Positions 43,117-53,563 of a stretch of 64,000 bases of DNA are shown piece after piece. The notes beneath the pieces were generated by a model, which worked only from the letters and a program-made list of their open reading frames with translations, ran no database searches and was not told the DNA's origin. Source of the DNA: Cyclobacteriaceae bacterium (GTDB lineage: Bacteria; Bacteroidota; Bacteroidia; Cytophagales; Cyclobacteriaceae); assembly GCA_020832305.1 (NCBI GenBank), contig JAFIEV010000019.1:1-64000 (forward strand). Direction: 5' to 3'. Each line of letters starts with the position of its first letter. Within the stretch, counting starts at the first letter, position 1. The position numbers and the translations under genes are program-made.

Positions 43117-46100
43117 ATGATGAAAAGATTACATCTACTAATGATGTTGTTGCTGGTATGTCATTTTCTGTATGGTCAGCAAAGAACCATAACAGGAACG
43201 GTGAGAGACTCAGACAACAACCGTTTACCCGGAGTGAATGTTGTAATTAAAGGTACGATTTCCGGAACAGTTACAGACATTGAGGGTAAATACTCTATCA
43301 ATGTATCCGAAAATCAGAATGCGTTGGTATTTTCTTCTGTAGGATATTTAACAGAAGAAGTGGATGTCACCACCCGTTCGGTAGTTGATATTAGTTTATC
43401 TGTTGACATCACCAGTCTTGATGAGGTGGTAGTGGTAGGTTATGGTACACAAAGAAAAGTAAACATAACAGGTTCAGTTGAAGCCCTAAAAGGGCAAGAT
43501 ATTGCTTCACAGCCGGTTATGCAGACATCACAGGCATTAATGGGTAAGGCACCAGGCGTTACCATTCTTCAAAGCTCCGGTCAGCCAGGTAATGATGCCG
43601 GAGCCATACGCATTCGGGGAACAGGTACGCTGGGCAATTCAAATCCGCTTATTCTTATAGATGGTGTGCCCGGTGATATGAATTCCATAGACCCCAAGGA
43701 TATAGAAGATATTTCTATATTGAAGGATGCAGCGGCTTCTGCCATTTATGGTTCCAGGGCTGCCAATGGTGTTGTACTTATTACCACAAAAAGAGGAGAA
43801 GCCGGTAAGGTAACGCTTAATTACAATGGGTATGCGGGATTTCAAAGTCCTACCAATTTGCCCGATTTTGTCGGGGGAATGGATTACATGATTCACAATA
43901 ATATTGCCAGACAGAATCAGGGCCAGAATCCCTTGTATAGTGATGCTTTTTTATCTACATATCAGGCCAATGCACCTTCTGACCTGTATCCTGATGTTGA
44001 CTGGCTTAATGAATTATTTAGTGAAAGTGGCTTTATGCAACACCATCACGTAAGCGCTTCTGGTGGTACAGATATGGCAAAAGTGGTTGGTTCCATTTCC
44101 TTGCAGGATCAGGGTGGTAATGTTCCGGGATTTAATTTTAAACGTTATCAGGCTCGCTTGAACACCGATTTGAAATTAACGGATAAGCTGGATGTAAATC
44201 TTGACCTGAATTACCGTCATCAGGTGCGCAATGAGCCTCCTGCAGGACTGGGCAATACCATACGACAGGGCTTTAGAACACCTGCCATATTTCCATCCAG
44301 ATATTCAGATGGTAGCTGGGGTATAGGTTGGAATGGCCAAAACCCTGTTGCACTATCCAGAGATGGTGGTACCAATAATTTGCAAAGCAATTACTTCAGG
44401 GGCCTGTTAAGAGCCAATTACAGACCCATCAAGGGAATGAACATTTCGGTAATGTATTCTCCTGAATATGTGGATGAGTATTTACATAATTTTGAAAGAT
44501 TGGTGGAATATCTTGACTTTGAGACAAAGACCTTGTTACTCACGCATCCGGCAAGAAATACTTTGAACCAGCGCTATGGCAGATCAACAACGCATACCCT
44601 CAATGGCGTAGCCACTTATGAGAAACAATTTGGAAAGCATTACTTCAATGTCTTAGGAGGCTATGAATTAATTACTTTCAGAAATGATTTCTTTACGGCT
44701 TTCAGGGATAATTTTCCATTGCAGGATTATACGGTGCTAGATGCAGGATCCAGGGAAAATATGCAGAATGGCGGCTCAGCCAGTGACTGGGCTTTGCAGT
44801 CCTATTTTACCAGAGTAAATTACGATTACAATGGTAAGTATTTGTTAGAGGGTAACCTGAGATATGATGGATCATCACGTTTCTCTCAAGGCAATAAATA
44901 CGGTGTTTTTCCTTCATTTTCTGCGGGCTGGAGAATATCAGAAGAAGACTTTTTCTCCGGGGTTACTTTTATGGATGAATTGAAATTCCGTGGTTCATGG
45001 GGACAGTTGGGTAATCAGAATATTGGTAATTACCCTTTTGCTTCTGTCATTAACCTGGGTATTGATTATATTTTTGGTGGCAATCCTGCAGGTGGAGCGG
45101 CTCAGCTTGCCCTGGCAAATCAGCTGATTTCCTGGGAAACGACTGAAACTACCAACCTGGGTATTGATATGGCCATGTTTAACAACAGGTTTACAACATC
45201 TTTCGAGTATTATGTGAGAAATACCTATGACATCCTTTTGAATCTTCCCATTCCTTTTACTTTAGGTTTGAATGCTCCTGTCCAGAATGCAGGTGTGGTT
45301 AGAAATACAGGTTGGGATTGGGCCATGGGCTGGCGTGATAAGAAAGGTGACTTTACCTATGCCATCAATTTTAACTTGTCTGATGTGCAAAACCGGGTGA
45401 TGGACCTAAAGGGGGCTGGACCATTTATTTCTGGCCACAACATTACTCAGGAAGGCTATCCTATAGGCTCAATATTTGGCTATCAAACCCTTGGATTTTT
45501 CCAGAACCAGGAAGATGTTGATAATTCACCAAGACAATTTGGCACAGTATTCCCAGGCGATCTTAAATATAAAAACCAGTTAACCGTCGACACCAATGGC
45601 GATGGAGTGCCGGATGCAGCGGATGATGTAATAAATCCTGCGGATCGTAGGGTGATTGGAGATCCTTTTCCCAGAATGACATTTGGTTTGAATTTGTATG
45701 CACAATACAAAGGTTTTGACCTGACGGTATTTGCCCAGGGCATTGGAAGGCGTGATTTATACTTACAGCAAGATGCTGTCTGGGCTTTCTTTAATGCCGG
45801 AAATATACAAAGATGGATGCTTGATTACTGGACGCCTGAAAACCCAAATGCATCCTATCCGAGGCTGAATGCGGGAACCACGCATAATAATTGGCAGGTA
45901 AATGATTTCTGGGTGTATGATGCTTCATATCTTCGCTTAAGAAATTTGACACTTGGCTATAACTTTCCGCAAAGCATAGCCCAGGCTCTGGGAATGAGCA
46001 GACTCAGAACCTACTTTAGTGGACAAAACTTGTTTACCTTGGACAATATGCCTCAAGGCATAGACCCCGAAGCACCCGATGGAACCAATGGGACATTATT

Positions 46101-46146
46101 CCCAATCACCAAAGTGTTTACCTTAGGATTTGACATCACCTTTTAA
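43117..46146 (+). CDS. SusC/RagA-family TonB-dependent outer membrane transporter
   Basis: A 1009-residue outer membrane protein. It has a signal peptide (1 to about 20), an N-terminal carboxypeptidase-regulatory-like domain (RTITGTVRDSDNNRLPGVNV, about 23-100), the SusC linker DEVVVVGYGTQRKVN, a plug domain and a C-terminal 22-stranded barrel ending FTLGFDITF. It imports oligosaccharides with the SusD-like lipoprotein downstream (11 bp gap). The pair defines this as a polysaccharide utilization locus. Confidence 0.96.
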   Translation: MMKRLHLLMMLLLVCHFLYGQQRTITGTVRDSDNNRLPGVNVVIKGTISGTVTDIEGKYSINVSENQNALVFSSVGYLTEEVDVTTRSVVDISLSVDITSLDEVVVVGYGTQRKVNITGSVEALKGQDIASQPVMQTSQALMGKAPGVTILQSSGQPGNDAGAIRIRGTGTLGNSNPLILIDGVPGDMNSIDPKDIEDISILKDAAASAIYGSRAANGVVLITTKRGEAGKVTLNYNGYAGFQSPTNLPDFVGGMDYMIHNNIARQNQGQNPLYSDAFLSTYQANAPSDLYPDVDWLNELFSESGFMQHHHVSASGGTDMAKVVGSISLQDQGGNVPGFNFKRYQARLNTDLKLTDKLDVNLDLNYRHQVRNEPPAGLGNTIRQGFRTPAIFPSRYSDGSWGIGWNGQNPVALSRDGGTNNLQSNYFRGLLRANYRPIKGMNISVMYSPEYVDEYLHNFERLVEYLDFETKTLLLTHPARNTLNQRYGRSTTHTLNGVATYEKQFGKHYFNVLGGYELITFRNDFFTAFRDNFPLQDYTVLDAGSRENMQNGGSASDWALQSYFTRVNYDYNGKYLLEGNLRYDGSSRFSQGNKYGVFPSFSAGWRISEEDFFSGVTFMDELKFRGSWGQLGNQNIGNYPFASVINLGIDYIFGGNPAGGAAQLALANQLISWETTETTNLGIDMAMFNNRFTTSFEYYVRNTYDILLNLPIPFTLGLNAPVQNAGVVRNTGWDWAMGWRDKKGDFTYAINFNLSDVQNRVMDLKGAGPFISGHNITQEGYPIGSIFGYQTLGFFQNQEDVDNSPRQFGTVFPGDLKYKNQLTVDTNGDGVPDAADDVINPADRRVIGDPFPRMTFGLNLYAQYKGFDLTVFAQGIGRRDLYLQQDAVWAFFNAGNIQRWMLDYWTPENPNASYPRLNAGTTHNNWQVNDFWVYDASYLRLRNLTLGYNFPQSIAQALGMSRLRTYFSGQNLFTLDNMPQGIDPEAPDGTNGTLFPITKVFTLGFDITF

Positions 46147-46157
46147 TTTGACCGATC

Positions 46158-47852
46158 ATGAAAAACAGGTTAATAAAAATATTTACAATTATACTGGCAT
46201 TCTCGATCAGTTCATGTGAAGACGTGCTCGACCGGGTGCCATTAGATGCACCATCTGATCTGACTTTCTTTTCAAATCAGCAGGAACTGGAATTGGCTAT
46301 AAATGGAGTTTACCAAAATTTATACCTGATGAGTGCTGGCGCTACAGCCCAGAATATTCTGGACAATGCTACCGATTTAGGTTGGCAGAGAGCTTTATTG
46401 TTTGGTATAGAGGCTCTCACATTAGGCGCACATAATGCAGAAACCGGTCTGTTTGCTTCTTTTTGGCAGCATCAATATCGAGGCGTTAATAGAAGCAATA
46501 ACCTGCTCCAGAATATGCACAGAGCTCGTGCCGTGGTTAGCGAAAGCTTTTACAACAGAATAGAAGCAGAAGCTAAATTCCTGCGTGCTTATCATTATTT
46601 TTGGCTTATTCAAATGTATGGAGATGTGCCTTATGTAACAGAAATTCCATCTTCTATTGCAGAAGGAATAGTACCCAGAACGCCTAAGTCTACCATAGTA
46701 GATAATTTGTTTACAGACTTAGATTTTGCGGCAGCTAATTTGCCGGATTCCTGGGGTGGTGCCAATGAAGGAAGGGCGACACGTGGTGCTGCTCTGGCTC
46801 TTAAATCCAGAATTGCACTTATGAATAACAGATATAACGAAGCTATTCAGGCAGCTCAGCAAGTGATGCAGTCAAATGTGTATGATTTATACCCTGATTA
46901 TGGAGATCTCTTCATCTATGAAGGGGAACGTTCACAGGAGGTTATTCTTGACCTTCCATTTTTGATAGGTGTTATTGTCAATGCAGTACCCCGCGAGCAG
47001 GGACCTAGAAATATTGGCGGCTTTAGTCGTTTGGCGCCTTCTCAGTATATGATCGATTCTTATGAATGTGTAGATGGTCTCACGATTGATAAATCGCCCC
47101 TGTATGACCCAAGCAATCCATTTGCCAACAGGGACCCCAGGTTGCATGCATCTGTTATTCTTCCACAAACCATGTTTGGTACCTACGTATTTGAAACCAC
47201 TCCGGATAGTACAGTTACTACCCGAATCGTAGGAGGAGTGGCTTCCCGGGTTAACAATCAGGATGTAACCAATCCATTTGCAACTTTTACGGGCTACCTT
47301 TGGAGGAAGGGAACCAGTGAAGCGGATGTGCCAGATAACAGGGCCCTGTCCCAACTCAATTATATACTCATAAGATATGCAGAAGTACTGCTGAATTATG
47401 CTGAAGCCAAAATTGAGTCAGGCCAGATCGACAATACTGTGTTGACGGCATTAAACCGGATCAGGGCCAGGGCCTATGGTGTGGATGTAGCTCAGACGGA
47501 ACTCTATCCTGCCATTACAACCACCGATCAGGCAGAATTGAGAACCATTCTGAGAAGGGAAAGGAAAATTGAATTGGCCAATGAAGGTTTCCGTTTCCTC
47601 GATCTTTACAGATGGGGAATAGCTGAACATGTTTTGAACGGCCCTCTTGTAGGACGTCCGCTCAGGTCACATTCAACGATGACTTTTGTTCCGACCATCG
47701 ATCAGTATGGTCAGCCCAGATATGATGGTGGCCTGCAGAATTATCGCCAGGTCTTGCAAATGCGCTTCGATGCACCTAAAGATTATTTGTGGCCAATCCC
47801 ACAAAGAGAACTGGATATCAATTCTGAATTGGTTCAGAATCCGAATTATTAA
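46158..47852 (+). CDS. SusD/RagB-family surface glycan-binding lipoprotein
   Basis: A 564-residue lipoprotein with signal peptide and lipobox (FSISSC, Cys-20). SusD features include FFSNQQELELAINGVYQNLY near the start, the RAEAKFLRAYHYFWLIQMYGDVPYV-type TPR block (about 135-160) and the C-terminal ERKIELANEGFRFLDLYRWG and DYLWPIPQRELDINSELVQNPNY blocks. It caps the SusC barrel and captures oligosaccharides. A strong terminator follows it. Confidence 0.95.
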   Translation: MKNRLIKIFTIILAFSISSCEDVLDRVPLDAPSDLTFFSNQQELELAINGVYQNLYLMSAGATAQNILDNATDLGWQRALLFGIEALTLGAHNAETGLFASFWQHQYRGVNRSNNLLQNMHRARAVVSESFYNRIEAEAKFLRAYHYFWLIQMYGDVPYVTEIPSSIAEGIVPRTPKSTIVDNLFTDLDFAAANLPDSWGGANEGRATRGAALALKSRIALMNNRYNEAIQAAQQVMQSNVYDLYPDYGDLFIYEGERSQEVILDLPFLIGVIVNAVPREQGPRNIGGFSRLAPSQYMIDSYECVDGLTIDKSPLYDPSNPFANRDPRLHASVILPQTMFGTYVFETTPDSTVTTRIVGGVASRVNNQDVTNPFATFTGYLWRKGTSEADVPDNRALSQLNYILIRYAEVLLNYAEAKIESGQIDNTVLTALNRIRARAYGVDVAQTELYPAITTTDQAELRTILRRERKIELANEGFRFLDLYRWGIAEHVLNGPLVGRPLRSHSTMTFVPTIDQYGQPRYDGGLQNYRQVLQMRFDAPKDYLWPIPQRELDINSELVQNPNY

Positions 47853-47860
47853 TTCCAAGT

Positions 47861-47900
47861 CCACCTTTCACAATCTTTATGTGAAAGGTGGTTTTTTTTT
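47861..47900 (+). terminator. terminator between susD and the first sulfatase gene
   Basis: Perfect 11-bp stem CCACCTTTCAC/GTGAAAGGTGG, 9-base loop, then TTTTTTTTT. It lies 9 bases after the susD stop and 16 bases before the next start codon, so the enzyme genes must rely on read-through or a promoter not seen. Confidence 0.85.
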
Positions 47901-47915
47901 ATTAAAAGTAAAAAG

Positions 47916-49409
47916 GTGAAAAAAGTCATCCATTCATTATTAACAGTGTTGATATTAAGTGGAGTTTTTTGCTGTAATTCCTCTATATCCAATAAACCCA
48001 ACATAATCATCATACTGGCAGATGATATGGGTTTTTCAGATTTAGGTTGTACCGGTGCTGAAATCCATACCCCCAATCTGGACCGTCTTGCCGATAACGG
48101 ACTGCTTTTTACAAATTGTTATAATGCTGCCCGATGTTGGCCGACGAGGGCAAGTTTGCTTACCGGGTTGTATTCGCACAACACCGGAATAGAGGATAAG
48201 GGCTATTTACATAACCAGTGCGTTACTATCGCCGAAGTTCTTCAAACCGCCGGTTACGCTACAATTATGTCCGGAAAGTGGCATGTTGGTAACAACAGGG
48301 AACATTGGCCGGATAAACGTGGGTTTGAAAATTTTTATGGAATTCCCGCAGGAGGCGGCCTCTATTTTTATCCTTCCAAATTTCTTGACAGACCAATCTA
48401 CAGAAATTCAGAATTGGTAAAACCTGATTCTGCAACCTTTTATTCTACCGATAATATTACCACGGAGGCGATAAAATTTATTTCAGAGGCAGAGCCATCA
48501 AACAAGCCATTTTTCCTTTATTTGGCTTACATCGCACCACATTTTCCGCTTCAGGCCTGGCCGGAAGACATTGCCAAATATGAAGGAATATATGATGCAG
48601 GATATGAAACCATCCGTCAAAACAGGTTTGCCCGGCAACAAAAGCTGCAAGTAGTTCCACCAGGATTGAAACTTTCCCCACCGGAATATGGAAACTGGTC
48701 TGAAGTTAATGCAAAAGAGGAATCTTTAAAAATGGCCGTTTACGCAGCCATGGTCGATCGAATGGATCAAAACATCGGAATATTAATCAATTACCTGGAA
48801 TCAATTGGAGAATTAGAAAATACTTTGATTCTTTTTCTCTCTGATAACGGGGCAACTGCAGAAGGTATTAATCGCTCTCCCGGAGCAGAAATTGGTACTG
48901 CATATTCTTTTGTAGGCACTGGAAGAAATTGGGCAAACGTTAGTAACACTCCATACAGAAAGTACAAAATGCAAGCGCTTGAAGGTGGAATTATTACCCC
49001 GCTTATCGCACATTGGCCCACTGGAATTAATAAGGGGAAACGATTAGTAACTGAATTGGTCCATATAAATGATATAATGCCGACCTGTCTTGAAATCGCA
49101 GGAATTAACTACCCGGAGCAATTTAATGGAAATCCTGTTTTACCCTTAGACGGAATAAGTCTTAATCCATTTTTTAATAATAAAAAATACAATATTGAAA
49201 GGACTATATTCTGGGAACATGCTGGAAATAGTGCTATTCGTGTAAACGACAAGAAACTTGTCAAATCACGCAATAGTCCCTGGGAACTCTATGATATAAA
49301 GAATGATCCCACAGAATTAAATAATTTGATAACTCGCGAGCCTGAATTGGCAGATAGCCTTGAGAATTTGTGGAATAAAAAAGCAAAAAAAATGGGCGTC
49401 AGGAAATGA
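47916..49409 (+). CDS. arylsulfatase-type sulfatase, lipoprotein
   Basis: A 497-residue sulfatase (GTG start) with a lipobox region (GVFCC, Cys-19 or 20). Metal-binding ADDMGFSD (about 35-42) is followed by the formylglycine motif CWPTR (Cys-74) in RCWPTRASLLTG. GKWHVGNNREHWP and SDNGATAEGINRSPG carry further active-site residues. It belongs to the S1 family, arylsulfatase A type. It is the closest relative in the window of the sulfatase at 53564-55153; a 47-base block is identical between them. A formylglycine-generating enzyme is needed but not encoded here. Confidence 0.9.
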   Translation: MKKVIHSLLTVLILSGVFCCNSSISNKPNIIIILADDMGFSDLGCTGAEIHTPNLDRLADNGLLFTNCYNAARCWPTRASLLTGLYSHNTGIEDKGYLHNQCVTIAEVLQTAGYATIMSGKWHVGNNREHWPDKRGFENFYGIPAGGGLYFYPSKFLDRPIYRNSELVKPDSATFYSTDNITTEAIKFISEAEPSNKPFFLYLAYIAPHFPLQAWPEDIAKYEGIYDAGYETIRQNRFARQQKLQVVPPGLKLSPPEYGNWSEVNAKEESLKMAVYAAMVDRMDQNIGILINYLESIGELENTLILFLSDNGATAEGINRSPGAEIGTAYSFVGTGRNWANVSNTPYRKYKMQALEGGIITPLIAHWPTGINKGKRLVTELVHINDIMPTCLEIAGINYPEQFNGNPVLPLDGISLNPFFNNKKYNIERTIFWEHAGNSAIRVNDKKLVKSRNSPWELYDIKNDPTELNNLITREPELADSLENLWNKKAKKMGVRK

Positions 49410-49439
49410 TAATAAATATAAATTAAATAATTACAAATA

Positions 49440-51926
49440 ATGAAAGAATTATTAGTTCAAAAACTTTATCCAGTTCTGGGCATCTTATTTTTATTAAGTT
49501 GTACCACCGGACATCAGGAACCAGATACAATAAAAACCACTGAGCATTTTCCTTCCTTAGGGATTTCCTCATCAGCCCTTTCCCTGGAATGGATACAGAA
49601 ACCTGAGGGTTGGACATTGAACAGTATTACTACGGATGGAGTGCCTGTGGCTAATCCAAGGGGATTTTTCAATATTCTTTACACTACTAAACAATATCCG
49701 GCCCGTGTTTACAATGATGTTGCCGGGAAAAATTCTACTTTCTATCCCTTGAAAGCGGTTAAATTATCCGATAGAAGTATTCAATTCAAACATTCTTTGC
49801 CATTGGCAGAAATAGAAAGTATATGGGAAATAGATACTGAACATCCTTCAGATATTAAGGTGAGTATTAAGTTAACCGCAAAATCTGATGGCCATTATTC
49901 CATAGCCAGTCCAACGATCGCTGTCATCAAGGAGGAAGAACTGAAATGGGGAATGATACCCGGGAACTGGTACGGTACAGAACTGGAAAACGACTTAAAC
50001 CTGGTGCGGTCATACAGTCAGGGTATCCCAACTGTTCCCATGCTTGCCGATGAAAGGAACAGCGGTACACTCTGCCCCTTATTAACCGGAAGTAATAATG
50101 TTACCCTGGCTGTTATCCCTGAGCCTGGTACTTCAAGGGATCCATGGGAGAAAGATGCATTTAGCCGTGCTAATCCCAGGTTAGGCATGTCGCTCATGAA
50201 CCGTCACAATCAATTTACACCTATTGTATATTTCCCGATACTGGGACAAGATGGATCAAAATTGGAAAGCGGTCAATCCATTCTGTTTAATTTCAGGTAC
50301 TCCATACAGGCAAAAGACTGGTTCACTGTATTTTCTCATGCAGTGAATAATATTTATAGACTTCCTTCCCTACTTAACCTGCAGGAAAATAGTTTTTCGC
50401 TCTCGGAGAGAACGTACAGGATGTTGAATTTTTTAAATGATGATAAAAAATCTGCCTGGAGAACCTGGGAGGTTTCTGGCTATGAAGTAGGAGCAACTGG
50501 AAACAAGAATGCAGATGCCGGAACTATGGGTATGATCTTACATGCTGCCAAAGATACAGTTATGCAAAAACGGATGAAATATATCCGGAACTTCAAATTA
50601 GCCCAGCAACAAACAGAAGCCGGTTTTTTCCAGGGAGCTGCCCTTGGAGAATATGGCCATAAAGATGGATTTGAATCTGAAGAGGGAAACTGGATCGAGC
50701 CGCTTTTTACAACTTACTATACGATGATGGATATGGGCAATATGCTGCTATTTGACCCGGATGACCAGGAGTTGAGGGAGCGCTTACGTTTGGGAGCTGA
50801 AAAACTGATGGACTGGCAGCATGATGATGGGAGTTGGGATGTAGGATATGACGTATTCAGTAATGAACTGGCTTTTCCTGACCTTAAAGATTACCGCCCC
50901 ACATGGTATGGATTACTTATCGCGTACAAGATTTTAGGCGATAGGGAATACCTGGATGCCGCTATCAAAGGGGCTGACTGGTTGATTGCTGAGGGAGTGA
51001 ATAAGGGCCGTTATCTGGGGGTTTGCGGTGATGCCCGCAATAAATGGGATTTTGGAACTGCCCAAATCTCGCAGGCATATATGGACCTGTTCGATATCAC
51101 AAAAAAGGACACCTACAGGGAAGCAGGAATTGAGGCAGCACGGGTTTATACGACCTCCATTTATACCCATCCCATTGCTACAAAAAACGTAAAAACAGTG
51201 GCAGGTAAGGAACGAAAAGACTGGGAGATCAACCAAGCAGGATTAGGGGTGGAACATATCAGGGGGACTGGCTTTCGCGGCCCGATCCTGCTTACCAGTC
51301 ATGTCGGCCTTTTTGTTCGAATATTTGAACACACTGGTGATTCCGTTTTTCTTACCATGGCACGTGCGGCAGCCCGCGGGCGGCAGGCATTCGTGGATGA
51401 GGAGAGCGGGATCAGCATTTATTACTGGGACGCATTGGAAAATGTGGAACGTGGAGCAAGGAATTTCCCATGGCATGCATTTTGGCAGATCGGCTGGATC
51501 ACCGATTACCTGATATCGGAAGCAGGGCTGCGTTCTAGTGGTGAAGTGGAATTTCCCGGGGGTTTCATGACCCCAAAAGTCGGCCCACACAGGACCTATG
51601 GTTTTGCCCCTGGCACAGTGTACGGGCAAAAAGCTGATCTGATTTTCCGGCAGGGAATGATACGGTGCGATAATCCCGATATCGAATACATAACCGCTTT
51701 ATCTGAAAATAAAAGCACTCTCTATATTCTGGCCATGAACCAGTCACCCAAAGAAGGATCAGGTTCCTTTTCAATTGACATTTCCAGACTTTCACCAAAA
51801 GCTAAATGGGGAAAAGAAAAAGTCCTCCAGGGAGATGTTCCCGAAGTAAAACGTTCAGAAGGGAAAATGAATGTAAGCATTCCTGCATGGGGGATGAATG
51901 TGGTTGCGTTGGAGGTAATGGAGTAG
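49440..51926 (+). CDS. large lipoprotein, putative carbohydrate-active enzyme with (alpha/alpha) barrel
   Basis: An 828-residue lipoprotein (lipobox LFLLSC, Cys-21). The family was not recognised. The N-terminal 300 residues are beta-rich; the middle has helical pairs such as KLMDWQHDDGSWDVGYDVF, YGLLIAYKILGDREYLDAAI and YMDLFDITKKDTYREAGIEA, as in (alpha/alpha) toroids of uronyl hydrolases and lyases. The C-terminal 120 residues are beta-rich. The layout resembles the two 950-residue proteins of the locus, but I saw no clear block-by-block match. A lyase or glycosidase acting outside the cell membrane is likely. Confidence 0.65.
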   Translation: MKELLVQKLYPVLGILFLLSCTTGHQEPDTIKTTEHFPSLGISSSALSLEWIQKPEGWTLNSITTDGVPVANPRGFFNILYTTKQYPARVYNDVAGKNSTFYPLKAVKLSDRSIQFKHSLPLAEIESIWEIDTEHPSDIKVSIKLTAKSDGHYSIASPTIAVIKEEELKWGMIPGNWYGTELENDLNLVRSYSQGIPTVPMLADERNSGTLCPLLTGSNNVTLAVIPEPGTSRDPWEKDAFSRANPRLGMSLMNRHNQFTPIVYFPILGQDGSKLESGQSILFNFRYSIQAKDWFTVFSHAVNNIYRLPSLLNLQENSFSLSERTYRMLNFLNDDKKSAWRTWEVSGYEVGATGNKNADAGTMGMILHAAKDTVMQKRMKYIRNFKLAQQQTEAGFFQGAALGEYGHKDGFESEEGNWIEPLFTTYYTMMDMGNMLLFDPDDQELRERLRLGAEKLMDWQHDDGSWDVGYDVFSNELAFPDLKDYRPTWYGLLIAYKILGDREYLDAAIKGADWLIAEGVNKGRYLGVCGDARNKWDFGTAQISQAYMDLFDITKKDTYREAGIEAARVYTTSIYTHPIATKNVKTVAGKERKDWEINQAGLGVEHIRGTGFRGPILLTSHVGLFVRIFEHTGDSVFLTMARAAARGRQAFVDEESGISIYYWDALENVERGARNFPWHAFWQIGWITDYLISEAGLRSSGEVEFPGGFMTPKVGPHRTYGFAPGTVYGQKADLIFRQGMIRCDNPDIEYITALSENKSTLYILAMNQSPKEGSGSFSIDISRLSPKAKWGKEKVLQGDVPEVKRSEGKMNVSIPAWGMNVVALEVME

Positions 51927-51994
51927 ATCTGTATTTATTAAATGTACTATACCTGATAAATAAAACTTAAAAATGTTAGTAAGAATCTAAAAAA

Positions 51995-53482
51995 ATGTTA
52001 AAATATACTACACTTATTGCTGCCCTTTTTGCAATGTCAGTGATTAACGGATGTTCTCCAAAAAACGAAACACCGGCTCCCGACAAGCCCAATATTCTTT
52101 GGATTTATCTTGAGGATATGAATCCCCGGTTCGGTTGCTACGGTGATAAAACCGTGCCCACTCCAAACATGGATAAGCTTGCCAGGGATGGGGTCTTGTT
52201 TGAAAAATCCTATGTTCCTACTCCCGTTTGCGGTCCAACCAGAAGCGCTCTTATCACTGGGAAGATGCCAACAACCATAGGGGTTCATAATTTTGAAAGT
52301 CAAGTCGAACTTCCCGGCTATCTTGAAGGCAATACCCTCCCGGAAATATTTCAAAAAAATGGATATCAAACCTTTAACCGTGGAAAAACCCACTATATGT
52401 TCGCTTTTGACTACGACAATTTGTTTACCAGGCTGCCGTTCAGGGGATCTTTTGCAGGCATGGATGCATCACCTGATGATTACGCTCCCTGGAGAGGGCT
52501 CCCGGATAAGGGAAAACCATTTTTCGGGCAGATTCAATTAAGGGGAGATAAATATCGAACAGGTGATATGATGCTTTCAGCATTGGTACCGCCCGAATCG
52601 GTAGCGGAAAAAATCCCCCCGATCTACCCCAAAAATGAAGCTGTTATGAGAGCAATCGCACACCGCTATAATTGTGTAGCCATGACGGACCTGGAAGTGG
52701 GGATAATTATGGAATTATTGAAAGATGATGGTTTGCTGGATAACACAATTGTTTTCCTCTTTAGTGACCACGGAGAAGATATGCCGAGAAGCAAGCAATG
52801 GTGCCACGAAAATGGTTTACGTGTGCCATTTATTATAAGAGCGCCGAAAAATTTAGCCAGAGCAAAAAGCAATTCACGCCGTGAAGACTTAGTATGTTTA
52901 CTTGATGCTTCAGCAACATCACTGGCTTTTGCTAATATAGGCATTCCCAGTTGGTATGACAGCAAGGACCTTTTCGATAAGAATTTTAAAAGAGAATTTG
53001 TTATTTCCAACAAGGACAGAATGGGTTATAATATTGACAGAGTGCGTGCATTGACAACCGATGATGGATACAGATATATCAGGAATTACATGCTGGATCG
53101 TCCTTATACGCAATTGAGCTTCTTTAGCGAAGGAGCGGTGATGAGAAATATGAAAGAATTGTTTGCCAAAGGTGAATTATCAGATGCTCAGGCCCGTTTT
53201 TTCAGCAATTACAGACCCGCAGAAGAATTGTACAATTTAAAGGACGATCCTTATGAAATTAATAACCTTACACATCATCCTGATTATCAGGCAAAACTTC
53301 TGGAGTTAAGGGGCATGCTGGAAGACTGGGTCAAAGAAACAGACGATCAGGGACAGTATCCGGAGTCTGAGGAAAGTTTAAGAAAAGTGTATGAACAAAA
53401 GAAAGATGAGGTAATGAAACAATATGGAAAACCTTTTGAAGAAATGGTTACTATCCCAGAATACGATTTTCTGAGGAAATAA
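51995..53482 (+). CDS. sulfatase of the heparan N-sulfatase-like type, lipoprotein
   Basis: A 495-residue sulfatase with lipobox (SVINGC, Cys-20). The formylglycine motif CGPTR is at about 79-83 in PVCGPTRSALITG. FSDHGEDMPRSKQWCHENGLRVPFI resembles the S1_8 (N-sulfoglucosamine sulfohydrolase-like) group, which also includes enzymes for sulfated algal polysaccharides. Substrate position is not predictable. It is 68 bp downstream of the previous gene. Confidence 0.88.
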   Translation: MLKYTTLIAALFAMSVINGCSPKNETPAPDKPNILWIYLEDMNPRFGCYGDKTVPTPNMDKLARDGVLFEKSYVPTPVCGPTRSALITGKMPTTIGVHNFESQVELPGYLEGNTLPEIFQKNGYQTFNRGKTHYMFAFDYDNLFTRLPFRGSFAGMDASPDDYAPWRGLPDKGKPFFGQIQLRGDKYRTGDMMLSALVPPESVAEKIPPIYPKNEAVMRAIAHRYNCVAMTDLEVGIIMELLKDDGLLDNTIVFLFSDHGEDMPRSKQWCHENGLRVPFIIRAPKNLARAKSNSRREDLVCLLDASATSLAFANIGIPSWYDSKDLFDKNFKREFVISNKDRMGYNIDRVRALTTDDGYRYIRNYMLDRPYTQLSFFSEGAVMRNMKELFAKGELSDAQARFFSNYRPAEELYNLKDDPYEINNLTHHPDYQAKLLELRGMLEDWVKETDDQGQYPESEESLRKVYEQKKDEVMKQYGKPFEEMVTIPEYDFLRK

Positions 53483-53563
53483 TAGTAGTTAAAATATTTT
53501 AAATTCAATAATATTTCTGCAAATAATCTCACATTAATTGAACAAGGAGTTCTATCCAAAGCC

